The position numbers were made by a program, and so were the translations under genes. The notes beneath the pieces were generated by a model. The model worked only from the letters and a program-made list of their open reading frames with translations. It was not told the origin of the DNA and did not search any database. Shown piece after piece: positions 1-7,718 of a DNA stretch of 21,086 nucleotides. Each line of letters begins with the position of its first letter. The stretch's first letter is position 1. The stretch lies in contig CAZYMF010000071.1 of the NCBI GenBank assembly GCA_964648215.1, positions 1 through 21,086 on the forward strand. Reading direction: 5' to 3'. Source of the DNA: CAZYMF01 sp964648215 (GTDB lineage Bacteria; Desulfobacterota; Binatia; HRBIN30; JACQVA1).

Positions 1-161
1 AGATTCATCAATGCCACACGATTCGGATTGTTCATTGCCGATGTGGCTTGCGATGGGTGGGATGAGTCGACGAAAGTCCTTCTCCCCCTTGGCGTCTCTG
101 CGTCTTGGCGCGAGTTTCCTTTGGCATATTGGGGTTGATAGTCGAAGAGTCGAAGAGGAGG

Positions 162-1259
162 TCAGGGCAGGGCGGCTGCGATCTCCTGGCGGACGGCCTC
201 GTCTTGCTCGTGCTTGGCGGCGGCGGTCAGGGCGCGGCGGGCGGAGGCGTCGTCGATCTGTCCCAGGGCCCACGCGGCGTGGGCGCGCACGAGGGGGGAG
301 GGGTCGCTGGCGACGGCCGTGGCCAGGGGGGCCGCGGCGCGCGGGTTGCGGGTGTTGCCGAGGGCGATGGCGACGTTGCGGGCGAAGCAGTCGCGCCGCG
401 CGCGGCTGACGGCGGTGGCGCCGAAGCGGCGGCGATAGCCCTCGGCGTCGAGCGCCAGCAGCTCCGGCAGGTAGGGGAAGAGCGCCGCGGACGATTCGGC
501 GGCCGTCGCGCCGTCGTCGTTCCAGGGACAGACCTCCTGGCAGACGTCGCAGCCGAAGATCCACTCCCCCATCCGCGGGCGCAGCTCGCGCGGGATGACG
601 CCGCGGTACTCGATGGTCAGATACGAGATGCACAGGCGCGCGTCCATGACGTAGCCGTCCCCGAGCGCTCCGGTGGGGCAGAGGTCGAGGCAGCGCCGGC
701 AGGTGCCGCAGTGGTCGCTCACCAGCGGCTCGGGGGCGAGCTCGTGGTCGGTGAAGATCTCGGCGAGAAAGAACCACGAGCCGTCGTGCCGGTGCAGGAT
801 CGTGGTGTTCTTGCCGAACCAGCCCAGGCCGCCGAGCCATGCCCACTCGCGTTCGAGCACCGGGCCGGTGTCGACGTAGGCGCGGGTGGCGGCGACGCCG
901 TGAGCGCGCAGGCGGGCGGCGAGCTGCTCGAGCTTGGCGAGAACGACGTCGTGGTAGTCGGGACCCAGGGCATAGGCGGCGATGCGGCCGCGCAGCTCGC
1001 CGCGCCAATCGAGGGGCGGCGGCCGCGGCGGCCGATACGGATGGGCGAGCGTGACCACGCTGCGCGCGCCGGGCGCCACCCGTGCGGGATCGAGCCGTTT
1101 GGCCAGGCCGCGGCCGAGGTAGCTCATGGTGCCGGCGTGGCCGGCCGCGAGCCAGGAGCGCACGAACTCGCCGTGTACCGGCGGCTGCAGCGGGGCGAAG
1201 CCGCACTGCGCGAAGCCAAGGTCGCGCGCCGCGCTGCGGATGATCGTCTTCAGGTCCAT
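162..1259 (-). CDS. queG: Epoxyqueuosine reductase QueG
   Basis: Predicted to catalyse the last step of queuosine synthesis, the cobalamin-dependent reduction of epoxyqueuosine to queuosine in the wobble position of GUN-anticodon tRNAs; cytosolic. The 365-residue protein shows the family's catalytic block with Asp130 (VDTGPVLER) followed by GGLGWFGKN at 143-151. A bacterial ferredoxin-like region follows, with Cys184, 187, 190 and 194 (CGTCRRCLDLCP) and a second cluster set at Cys237, 240 and 244 (CDVCQEVCPWN). The tail from about 290 resembles the HEAT-like repeat common in this family. Length is normal. I chose the ATG at 1259 over the in-frame TTG at 1268; neither has a clear Shine-Dalgarno sequence. 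No other queuosine gene lies nearby, so it appears to stand alone. Family identity is close to certain from the motifs. Confidence 0.95.
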   Translation of the reverse strand: MDLKTIIRSAARDLGFAQCGFAPLQPPVHGEFVRSWLAAGHAGTMSYLGRGLAKRLDPARVAPGARSVVTLAHPYRPPRPPPLDWRGELRGRIAAYALGPDYHDVVLAKLEQLAARLRAHGVAATRAYVDTGPVLEREWAWLGGLGWFGKNTTILHRHDGSWFFLAEIFTDHELAPEPLVSDHCGTCRRCLDLCPTGALGDGYVMDARLCISYLTIEYRGVIPRELRPRMGEWIFGCDVCQEVCPWNDDGATAAESSAALFPYLPELLALDAEGYRRRFGATAVSRARRDCFARNVAIALGNTRNPRAAAPLATAVASDPSPLVRAHAAWALGQIDDASARRALTAAAKHEQDEAVRQEIAAALP

Positions 1260-1354
1260 GCCGTTCAAAACAAAATGGAGAAGCGGGGACCGGGAATTCA
1301 GAACGGAGAACCGGTTACGGTCCTAAGCACCGGCAGTGATGACGACGTGTCTTG

Positions 1355-1399
1355 AAGGGTTTCCTCTCCCGGCTGGGAGAGGATCAAGGTGAGGGGGAT
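1355..1399 (+). repeat. Left arm of intergenic inverted repeat
   Basis: The reverse complement of this segment matches 1482-1524 at about 36 of 43 positions. Each arm also contains its own small hairpin (CTCTCCCGGCTGGGAGAG here). The core, read as CCCTCACC-TGATCCTCTCCC, resembles a dispersed intergenic palindromic repeat that I recall from many GC-rich proteobacterial genomes. No gene lies inside. Confidence 0.7.
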
Positions 1400-1481
1400 C
1401 TGATGTGTCCGAAGGCCACGGTAGTTTCCCGCCCCACATCGCAGCGGCGAAAACATACGGCGGGCTTCGCCGATCGATTTC

Positions 1482-1524
1482 ATCCCCCTCATCCTGACCT
1501 TCTCCCATCCGGGAGAAGGAACCC
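1482..1524 (-). repeat. Right arm of intergenic inverted repeat
   Basis: Partner of 1355-1399 in inverted orientation, about 84 percent identical, separated by an 82-base loop. It carries the internal hairpin TTCTCCCATCCGGGAGAA. The mismatches between the arms suggest two independently inserted or old repeat copies and not a fresh duplication. Confidence 0.7.
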
Positions 1525-1782
1525 GTGCCTGGTGCGTTGGCGAACTTACCTGACGAGATCAGCCTACCGGGCCCGAACCGCGTTGACAATCGCGAGAAGC
1601 GCGTGGTAACCGAGTCGTCCGTCAAGTGAATCGAGATTCGGAGTTCCGAAGTAGCTCTTTCCACTTGTCAATTCGCGCGTTAGGAGATGATGGCCGCCGA
1701 CCTCGACGGATCTGCGCGTTCCGCGCTGCGGGCTCTGCCGGCGAGCGAGCGGGGCGCGGCGTAGGCGGCGACGGAGGAGATC

Positions 1783-2949
1783 ATGGATTTCGGATTCAGC
1801 GAAGAGCAGGAGATGCTGCGCCAGAGCGCGCGCCAGTTCCTCGAGAGCGAGTGCGCGATGACCTACGTCCGCAAGATGATGGAGGACGATCGCGGCTACT
1901 CCGAAGAGCAGTGGCGCAAGATGGCGGAGCTCGGCTGGCAGGGGCTGGTCGTGCCCGAGGAGTTCGGCGGCGCCGGGCTCAACATGGTCGACCTCATCGT
2001 CGTTCTCGAGGAGATGGGGCGCGTCGTCATGCCCGGCCCGTTTTTCGCAACGGTTCTGTTCGGTGCCATGCCGCTGCTGCTGGCCGGCTCCAAGGCGCAG
2101 AAGAAGCGCTATCTGCCCGGGATCGCCGACGGCTCGCTGAAGGCGACGCTGGCCCAGGTGGAGGAGAGCGGGCGCTGGGACGCGCCGGGGATCACCCTGT
2201 CGGCGAAGAAGACGGCCGGCGGGTATGAGCTCTCGGGCACCAAGCTGTTCGTCCACGACGCGCACAACGCCGACCTGCTGCTGGTGCCGGCGCGAACCTC
2301 GGGCAAGGGCGAGAAGGGCGTCACGCTCTTCCTCGTCGACGCCAAGGCGCCCGGCGTAGCGGTGACGCTGCTCAAGACCATGGACCAGACGCGCAAGCTC
2401 GGCGAGGTCAACTTCAGCAACGTCGCCGTCGGCAAGGAGGCCGTGCTGGGCAAGGTCGGCGCCGGCTGGGCGCTGCTCGATCGTATCGTCGATCGCGCCA
2501 AGGTGGCGCTCTGCGGCGAGATGTGCGGCGGCGCGCAAAAGGTGCTCGAGATGAGCGTCGACTACGCCAAGGTGCGCGAGCAGTTCGGCCGCCCCATCGG
2601 CTCGTTCCAGGCGATCCAGCACAAGTGCGCCAACATGATGGTGCAGGTCGAGAGCTCCAAGTCGGCGGCGTACTATGCGGCGTGGGCGGTGGCCAACGAC
2701 GTGCCCGAGGCCCACCTGGCCGCCTGCATGGCGAAGGCCTACTGCTCCGACGCCTATCGTATGGTGAGCGGCGACGGGATCCAGATCCACGGCGGCATCG
2801 GCTTCACCTGGGAGCACGACATGCACATCTACTTCAAGCGGGCGAAAGGCTCGGAGGTGACCTTCGGCGACGCCACGTGGAATCGCGAGCTGGTGGCGCA
2901 GGTGGTGCTCGACCAGCCCGACTCCGCCGCGGCCGGCGGCGCCGCGTGA
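1783..2949 (+). CDS. Acyl-CoA dehydrogenase
   Basis: A 388-residue FAD-dependent acyl-CoA dehydrogenase, expected to introduce the alpha,beta double bond into an acyl-CoA thioester and pass electrons to ETF. The helical N-terminal domain (1-120) has the FSEEQ and PEEFGGAGL motifs. The middle beta domain carries ELSGTKLFV (149-157), and the C-terminal domain has REQFGRPIGSFQAIQH (265-280) and IHGGIGFTWEHD (335-346). The GGIGFTWEHD signature places it with dehydrogenases I associate with steroid side-chain and branched or long acyl substrates (FadE/ChsE-like), not with short-chain butyryl-CoA dehydrogenases. A strong GGAGGAG precedes the ATG by three bases. It is followed 13 bases later by the MaoC pair, so dehydrogenation and hydration genes are probably co-transcribed. 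The true substrate cannot be read from sequence. Confidence 0.93.
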   Translation: MDFGFSEEQEMLRQSARQFLESECAMTYVRKMMEDDRGYSEEQWRKMAELGWQGLVVPEEFGGAGLNMVDLIVVLEEMGRVVMPGPFFATVLFGAMPLLLAGSKAQKKRYLPGIADGSLKATLAQVEESGRWDAPGITLSAKKTAGGYELSGTKLFVHDAHNADLLLVPARTSGKGEKGVTLFLVDAKAPGVAVTLLKTMDQTRKLGEVNFSNVAVGKEAVLGKVGAGWALLDRIVDRAKVALCGEMCGGAQKVLEMSVDYAKVREQFGRPIGSFQAIQHKCANMMVQVESSKSAAYYAAWAVANDVPEAHLAACMAKAYCSDAYRMVSGDGIQIHGGIGFTWEHDMHIYFKRAKGSEVTFGDATWNRELVAQVVLDQPDSAAAGGAA

Positions 2950-2962
2950 GCCGGCGGCAACC

Positions 2963-3418
2963 ATGGACAAGAGTGCCGTCGGCCGTACCGGCCAGCCGGT
3001 GACGATGGTGGTCGAGCTCGGCAAGGTGCGCGAGTTCGCCCGTGCCGTCAAGGACCCCAACCCCGTCTACTTCGACGAGGATCTCGCCCGGCGCGAGGCG
3101 GGCGGAATCATGGCCCCGCCCACCTTCTTGATGACGATCGGTTTCTGGGACGACGGCCGCGGGCGGCCGAAGCTCGACATGGATCTGCGCCGCCTGCTGC
3201 ACGGCGAGCAGGAGTTCGAGTACCTCAAGCCGATCTACGTCGGCGACGTGCTCACCGCCGTCAGCCGCGTCGAGAAGGTCTTCGAGAAGCAGGGCGCGCG
3301 CGGCGGCACCATGACCTTCGCGGTGACCGCCACCGAGTTTCGCAACCAGAAGGACGAGCTCGTCGCCGTCAGTCGCTCGACCGCGATCGAGACGGGCCAG
3401 GTCGTCAAGCGAGATTGA
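2963..3418 (+). CDS. MaoC/FAS1-like dehydratase subunit (N-terminal, probably non-catalytic)
   Basis: A 151-residue single hot-dog protein of the MaoC-like N-terminal (FAS1-like dehydratase) family. Characteristic segments are VGRTGQPVTMVVELGKVREFA (6-26), the DPNPVYFDE stretch (31-39) and a glycine/proline turn (GGIMAPPTF). Where catalytic hydratases have GD-x-NP-x-H, this protein has KDPNPVYF, with no His at the expected spot. It therefore probably serves as the structural, substrate-cradling subunit, as HadA or the smaller ChsH subunit does in mycobacteria. The stop overlaps the region directly before the next gene, whose ATG follows 8 bases later; both likely form one heteromeric enoyl-CoA hydratase. 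Assignment to the fold is firm; the subunit role is inferred. Confidence 0.88.
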   Translation: MDKSAVGRTGQPVTMVVELGKVREFARAVKDPNPVYFDEDLARREAGGIMAPPTFLMTIGFWDDGRGRPKLDMDLRRLLHGEQEFEYLKPIYVGDVLTAVSRVEKVFEKQGARGGTMTFAVTATEFRNQKDELVAVSRSTAIETGQVVKRD

Positions 3419-3426
3419 GGAGCATC

Positions 3427-3845
3427 ATGGCGGAGCAGCGGCAAAGGCTGTACTTCGACGAGGTCAACGAGGGCGATGAGATTCCCGCCTTCGTGGTCGA
3501 GAAGCTGACGCGCACGGACATCGTCCGTTACGCCGGGGCTTCGGGCGACTTCAACCCGATCCACCACGATCAGACGTTCGCCGAGGCGGCGGGCAACCCG
3601 ACGGTCTTCGGCCACGGCATGCTGACCGCGGGCTTCGTCGGCAAGTGCGTCACCGACTACGTCGGCTTGCACAACCTGCGGCGCTTCAAGGTGCGTTTCG
3701 CCACCCGCGTGTGGCCCGGGGACACCATCACGTGCCGGGGGCGGGTGACCAGAAAGTACGACGCCGACGGTGTGCATTGCATCGACGGCGAGCTGCAGGC
3801 GCTCAACCAGAAGGGCGAGACCGCCGTGCACGGCAGCTTCACCGC
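3427..3845 (+). CDS. MaoC-family enoyl-CoA hydratase subunit (catalytic), 3' end in gap
   Basis: At least 139 residues of a single hot-dog MaoC dehydratase, cut by the assembly gap after HGSFTA, which is close to the usual end of such proteins, so little is missing. The hydratase-2 motif is intact: Asp41 and His46 in GASGDFNPIHHD, followed by GHGMLTAGFVG. It is expected to add water to the 2-enoyl-CoA formed by the upstream dehydrogenase, paired with the preceding His-less subunit. The start at the ATG is preferred over the in-frame TTG at 3415 because GAGGAG at 3417-3422 is correctly placed for it and the TTG lies inside the previous stop codon. Third gene of the operon. Confidence 0.88.
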
Positions 3846-3945
3846 NNNNNNNNNNNNNNNNNNNNNNNNNNNNNNNNNNNNNNNNNNNNNNNNNNNNNNN
3901 NNNNNNNNNNNNNNNNNNNNNNNNNNNNNNNNNNNNNNNNNNNNN
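3846..3945. other. Assembly gap (100 N)
   Basis: Exactly 100 N, the usual placeholder for a scaffold gap of unknown length. It truncates two convergent genes, the MaoC hydratase on the left and the amidohydrolase-like protein on the right. Apparent reading frames that pass through it should be disregarded, and the true distance between the flanks is unknown. Confidence 0.98.
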
Positions 3946-5479
3946 GTCCGGCGCGCTCGAAGCGGGCCGGGCCGAAGGTGATGCGCGCGTGGGTGCCGTC
4001 GTCGAGGGGGCGCACGATCGGCATGCGCGCCAGCGGCCAGGCGCGCACGGGCGTTGGGTCGTCGCCGAGACGGAGGAGGAACGCGCGCGGCGTGTAGGCG
4101 TCAGCGTCCGTCTCGACCTCGATGCGGGCACGTGTCGTCGAACCGATTCCGTTGGTGACGACGAGCGCGTTCGCCGTCTCGCCGCCGGCGCAGCGTATGC
4201 TCAAGCAGGTGTTCTCGTCGAACGAGGCGGCGAGATGGGTGCGGGCCTCGTGCCGTCCCGGCCCGCGCACGAGGAGGGCGGGATCGAGAAACCCGTTGGC
4301 GGCGATCGTCGCCAGGCGATTGCCGATGCCGATCGTGCCCGTGAACCGCCCCGGCCGCGGCGCGGCCTCGCGGCCGCGGCCGGAGCTCGGCTCGAAGTGC
4401 AGCCGGAGCTCGATCTCGGTGAGGGCCGAGGCGGCCAGCGCGGCTTCGAGGTCGAGGTAGAGACCGGCGTCGGACAAGCGGGTGACGTGACCGCGAAAGT
4501 GCAGGCGGGCGCCGTCGCCGTCGGCGAGCAGCTCGAGCCCGCCGACACGGCTTCGCTCCCCGGCCTCCTCGCCGGTGAACAGAGCGATCTCTTGCCCGCC
4601 GAGAAAGAGGAGCAGGCGTCCGCCGGTGGTAACACCCAGCCGACCGATCGAGGTGAACAGAGTGAGGTTCTCCCCCGCGTCGTGGAAATGGAAACCGAGG
4701 GGCGTGAGGGGCGCGTGTCCCGGGGATTTCCCCGGTCGCCACGGCGGTGCCGAGTCGGCGGCGGAGCCGAAGGCCGCCGCGGCGGCACCGACCAGTGCCT
4801 CGCGCAGACGCCCCGGCCAGCGCAGCGGAATGCCGAGCTCGAGCTGCACCGCGTTCAAATGGCCGCCGCGCGCCCACTCGGCCAGCTGCCGCAGCCGCGG
4901 GTCGGCGTGGTCGACGAAGCGCGGGCTGAGCGCCTGCAAAAGGTTGCTCCGGTGAGCAGCGGGATAGCGCTCGCCGACGACGGTGGTGATGCCGGCCCCG
5001 GCACAGGCCGCGCGAAAGGCGGCGACGCGACCGGCCCAGTACCCGGGCGCCACACTCAGCGAGGCCTCGCCCAGGGGATGGAGGGTGCCGGCGATCTCGG
5101 TGCCGCCGACGCCCAGGTCGCATTTCGGCTGCCCGATGTTCCATCCGTGGACCACGAGGACCTGGATCTCGCGGTGGTGGGCGCGTAGCGCGGCGATGCG
5201 CTCCACCAGCAGGTCGAGAAACCAGGGGGCGCGGCGTGTGATCTGTCCGATACGGTTGAGATCGATCTCGTTGCGATCGCATCCGCCGTTGACGATGGCG
5301 GTGGCGTCGAGCTTGGCGGCGAGATCGAGCGTGAGCTCGGCCGTGTACAGGTCGTTGACCTTGCGCACGCGCGGAAACGCGGCGTCCGTTGACGGCCGGC
5401 GACCGCCGTGCGGCGCGATCAGCAGGACGTCGCAGTGTCCCGAGCGAATACAACACCAGGAGGGCAGGGCGCGTGGCAT
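3946..5479 (-). CDS. N-formylglutamate amidohydrolase-like protein with beta-rich C-terminal region, C-terminus in gap
   Basis: About 511 residues are visible. Residues 18-110 carry features of the N-formylglutamate amidohydrolase (HutG) superfamily, a zinc-dependent amidase fold: IAPHGGRRPS, GGCDRNEIDLNR and VLVVHGWN supply likely metal and substrate ligands. Residues about 235-511 form a second, beta-strand-rich region (FHFHDAGENLTLF, GTIGIGNRLATIA) that I cannot assign; it is distantly reminiscent of lipocalin-like or carotenoid-hydratase-like domains, but this is a guess. HutG proteins are normally about 260-300 residues, so this is a fusion at least twice the usual length. There is no signal peptide, and no histidine-degradation gene lies nearby, so a role in histidine catabolism is not supported. 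The C-terminus lies in the gap. Its substrate is unknown. Confidence 0.7.
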
Positions 5480-5893
5480 GTCCGCGTCCTTTCTTATCGT
5501 CCCGACGGTGGCCTATGCTAGTCGAGACCTGCGATTCCTTGCTCCGTGTCCAGCCGGAGCGAGCCGGTGGCCCTTTCGTTTCGTCGACGGCGGGACCGCG
5601 GCAGCTTGCCGGCGGCGGTCGGTGAGTGTACTGAAAGCACCTAGAAGTACCGTGACCACGCTGGCGCTGGTTGAGCAGTGACATCGTGTCCCTGTGATCA
5701 AGAACCACCGGCCTCCAGTCGTCCGCTAACTGAACTTTGGGGGCAATAAGTCGCAGCGTACAGAGAATCACCCATCGATCTAGGGTGATCACATGACCCG
5801 CGGTGCTTTTCTTCCGTGGCGAAATTCGCTAGATAGGATTCACGTCAAGAAGATTCGCGCGCCCCATGAGGCGGCGAGGACAAGGGAGGAATC
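5480..5893. other. Divergent intergenic region, no gene recognised
   Basis: Upstream DNA for the amidohydrolase-like gene (left) and the small zinc protein (right). Base composition becomes less GC-rich from about 5700. An inverted repeat, ATCACCC at 5767-5773 and GGGTGAT at 5783-5789, separated by nine bases, is the only clear structure. No frame on either strand gives a recognisable protein. Confidence 0.5.
5767..5789. promoter_or_regulatory. 7-bp inverted repeat, possible operator
   Basis: ATCACCC and its exact complement GGGTGAT flank a 9-base spacer, about 105 bases before the small RHH/zinc protein. Spacing and symmetry would suit a dimeric regulator, possibly that protein itself. No T-run follows, so it is not a good terminator. 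The functional reading is speculative. Confidence 0.3.
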
Positions 5894-6223
5894 ATGCGAG
5901 CCGATCTACGACTGACTGATCTGCGTCGTCGCGAGAAAGGTGCGAGCAAGCTGATGAACGTGAAGATTCCGGCGCACGTGAGCGACGCAATTCAGCGCGT
6001 GGCGCGGGATCTCGGCGCGTCCAAGACGGAAGTTGTGATTGCCCTGCTCAACGAAGGGCTGGACGTTTCGTCGGACTCGCTCAAGGGCTGGAAGCCCCCG
6101 AAGAACAATCAGCCGCCACCCAAACGGGTATGCTCGGTCAAGGGCTGTGGCAAGGCGTACGTTGCCAAGGGATACTGCGCCAACCACTATCAAGCGTGGC
6201 GCCGCGGTAAGTTGGAAGGCTAG
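5894..6223 (+). CDS. Small protein: ribbon-helix-helix-like segment plus CCCH zinc motif
   Basis: 109 residues, start supported by AGGGAGGA at 5883-5890. Residues 20-56 resemble a ribbon-helix-helix DNA-binding segment: a short strand (MNVKIPAHV), a helix (SDAIQRVARDLG) and a second helix after ASKTEV. A proline-rich linker (WKPPKNNQPPPK) leads to a compact zinc-ligand pattern, Cys80-x4-Cys85-x9-Cys95-x2-His98, in the style GC...AKGYC-NHY-xx-RRG seen at the ends of many phage and plasmid proteins, often in HNH-endonuclease contexts. Here there is no nuclease motif. It stands alone between convergent and divergent neighbours and its codon use looks less GC-rich than theirs, hinting at transfer. 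Probably a DNA-binding protein; target unknown. Confidence 0.7.
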   Translation: MRADLRLTDLRRREKGASKLMNVKIPAHVSDAIQRVARDLGASKTEVVIALLNEGLDVSSDSLKGWKPPKNNQPPPKRVCSVKGCGKAYVAKGYCANHYQAWRRGKLEG

Positions 6224-6247
6224 GTCGAGGTAGAATCTGAACCACTA

Positions 6248-6265
6248 GCGGGGCTGCGGCCCCGC
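6248..6265 (+). terminator. GC-rich hairpin after the small zinc protein
   Basis: GCGGGGC and GCCCCGC form a perfect 7-bp stem with a TGCG loop, 24 bases after the stop. No T-run follows, so it may act as a weak terminator or RNA-stabilising hairpin; the better candidate is the larger structure at 6368-6406. Confidence 0.4.
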
Positions 6266-6367
6266 GGAGTGGAGCGTGGTCGCGGCTTCGCCCTGGGTCG
6301 CTCCCTCGGTGGTTCGTTCAAGTCGAGACACAGCCGGGCAAGCCCCGGTTTTCTGCGAAAATCAAGG

Positions 6368-6406
6368 AAGAGGGGAAGCGGCCGTGCCGTCGTCGCTTTC
6401 CCTCTT
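6368..6406. terminator. Probable bidirectional intrinsic terminator
   Basis: AAGAGGGGAAGCG (6368-6380) pairs with CGCTTTCCCTCTT (6394-6406), 13 positions with one G-T, across a 13-base loop. The plus-strand copy runs into TTTTG. It lies between the convergent small zinc protein gene and the mesaconyl-CoA-hydratase-like gene, where a shared terminator is expected. Confidence 0.65.
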
Positions 6407-6464
6407 TTGTCGCGTCTCTGCGGACGAGATCGGCTCGTCCCGTAGGCTCGGGGATGAGCGGCGT

Positions 6465-7526
6465 CTACAGGTAGTGACTGCGTCGCTTCACGACGAGCTC
6501 GCGTTCCAAGTAGAAGATTTCCGTCCGCTCGGCACCGGGCTCTTCGCCCGGCTTGTGCTTGTAGCCGCGCAGGGTGGTCGCCAACAGGCCCAAGTCGGGA
6601 CGGTTCGGGTAGTCACGTTTGCCGCGAATCTCGGTGGCGGCAAAGGCGGTGTCACCGGCGAACAGGGGCCCGGTGTGACGCCCGGAGGTGTAGACGAGAT
6701 CCGCCACCGCGTTGTCGCCGACGTCCGGACAGGACAGGCCCAGACAGAGGTTGAACGGGATCCCGCCGTAGACGACCAGTTGACCGCCGAGATACTTGGC
6801 CGGGTTCTGGTCGATGAGGTGCTGGTTGCAGTGCACCTGCGAGGTGTTGTCGAGCATGGCGGTGAGGGCGATGTGCTCGCTGGTGATGGTGCGCCCGCGC
6901 GAGTGCTCGATGGTGTCGCCGACGGTGAAGTCCTCGAAGTAGGTATCGGGGCTGGTCAGGTGCGCCAGCTCGGCGTACGCGGCCTTGGCGTCGTACGGCG
7001 GTAACCAGGGGGTTGCCTCCACCGCCGGGGCGGCGATCTTCTCGTCCTTCACCTCGGCCTCCAGGTTCTGCTTGTACACCTGGACCTTGCGCTCGTAGGT
7101 GAGCACGACCTGGTCGTCCTGGTTGCGACCCGTGGTCTGGACGTGGGCGACGCCGCGGTCCTTGTCGCGGCTGGAGGGTTTGACGCCGAGCACCGTCGAG
7201 GCGACCTCGATGGTGTCGCCGACGTACACCGGCGCCCCGAAGCGCATGTTGACGTACTCGAGGTTGGCGCGGGCGTTCTCGGAGATGTCCTCCACGCTCT
7301 GGCTGAAGACGATGTTCATCACCAGCCCCGGTGGGAGGACCATGTCCTTGAAGCCGTAGCGCCGCGCGTAGCGACGGTTCTTGCTCAGCGGGTTGGTGGT
7401 CATGTTGAACTCGGTGAAGGCGTTGACCAGACCCTCGGTGACGGTCTTGCCGACCTTGTGGCGGAAGACGTGACCGACGCGGAAGTCTTCGAGGAAGTTT
7501 CCCTTTTTCTTTTGAATCACGGTCAT
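6465..7526 (-). CDS. Tandem MaoC hydratase, mesaconyl-CoA hydratase (beta-methylmalyl-CoA dehydratase)-like
   Basis: 353 residues with two MaoC hot-dog repeats. Repeat one has GNFLEDFRVGHVFRH (9-23), then NARANLEYVNMRFGAPVYVGDTI. Repeat two has YFEDFTVGDTIEHSRGRTIT, LDNTSQVHCNQH, VVYGGI and SGRHTGPLFAGDT. Both order and wording parallel the beta-methylmalyl-CoA dehydratase/mesaconyl-CoA hydratase of Rhodobacter (Mcd, about 343 residues), which interconverts mesaconyl-CoA and methylmalyl-CoA in the ethylmalonyl-CoA and 3-hydroxypropionate cycles. The open frame runs on to 8639, but homology begins at MTVIQKKKGN and GGAGAG lies nine bases before that ATG, so I place the start there. It is divergent from an MFS transporter with a 192-base shared promoter region. 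The exact substrate is inferred; a related hydratase of another branched diacid CoA is equally possible. Confidence 0.8.
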   Translation of the reverse strand: MTVIQKKKGNFLEDFRVGHVFRHKVGKTVTEGLVNAFTEFNMTTNPLSKNRRYARRYGFKDMVLPPGLVMNIVFSQSVEDISENARANLEYVNMRFGAPVYVGDTIEVASTVLGVKPSSRDKDRGVAHVQTTGRNQDDQVVLTYERKVQVYKQNLEAEVKDEKIAAPAVEATPWLPPYDAKAAYAELAHLTSPDTYFEDFTVGDTIEHSRGRTITSEHIALTAMLDNTSQVHCNQHLIDQNPAKYLGGQLVVYGGIPFNLCLGLSCPDVGDNAVADLVYTSGRHTGPLFAGDTAFAATEIRGKRDYPNRPDLGLLATTLRGYKHKPGEEPGAERTEIFYLERELVVKRRSHYL

Positions 7527-7718
7527 GGCTGGGTTCTCTCCGGTGGGATGTGCTGCAAAGCCGGGGGGGATCATGACAAGCGTCCCCCGGGCTGTCAACG
7601 TAACCCGGGCGTCGGCGGGCTCTGTCGCGGGCAAAGCCGGACGCCGCCGGCGAGGAGGCGGGGGTGTTGGCTTCTTCGTCGCGCGCGTGACAGTTATGTC
7701 CGCCGGACCATCGACGGC

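Larger units (their letters stand above)
1260..1782. other. Intergenic stretch between queG and the acyl-CoA dehydrogenase operon
   Basis: This divergent intergenic region should hold promoters for queG (leftward) and the acyl-CoA dehydrogenase operon (rightward). Most of its left half is an imperfect inverted repeat (separate entries). A TTGACA hexamer at 1583-1588 with a weak TAACCG at 1607-1612, 18 bases on, is the best sigma70-like candidate for the rightward operon, but the -10 match is poor. A minus-strand frame across 1564-1700 has protein-like composition but matches no family I recognise. Confidence 0.5.

Noticed and set aside
105..1355. Long plus-strand open frame opposite queG
   Set aside because: Antisense to a gene with unmistakable QueG motifs; its own product is a Gly/Ala/Arg-rich sequence without motifs, as expected from GC-rich antisense DNA.
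1564..3060. Minus-strand open frame of about 500 codons opposite the acyl-CoA dehydrogenase
   Set aside because: Almost wholly antisense to the dehydrogenase. Its last 45 codons (1564-1700) look more protein-like (LTSGKSYFGTPNLDSLDGRL) but match no family I can name, so I do not call a remnant.
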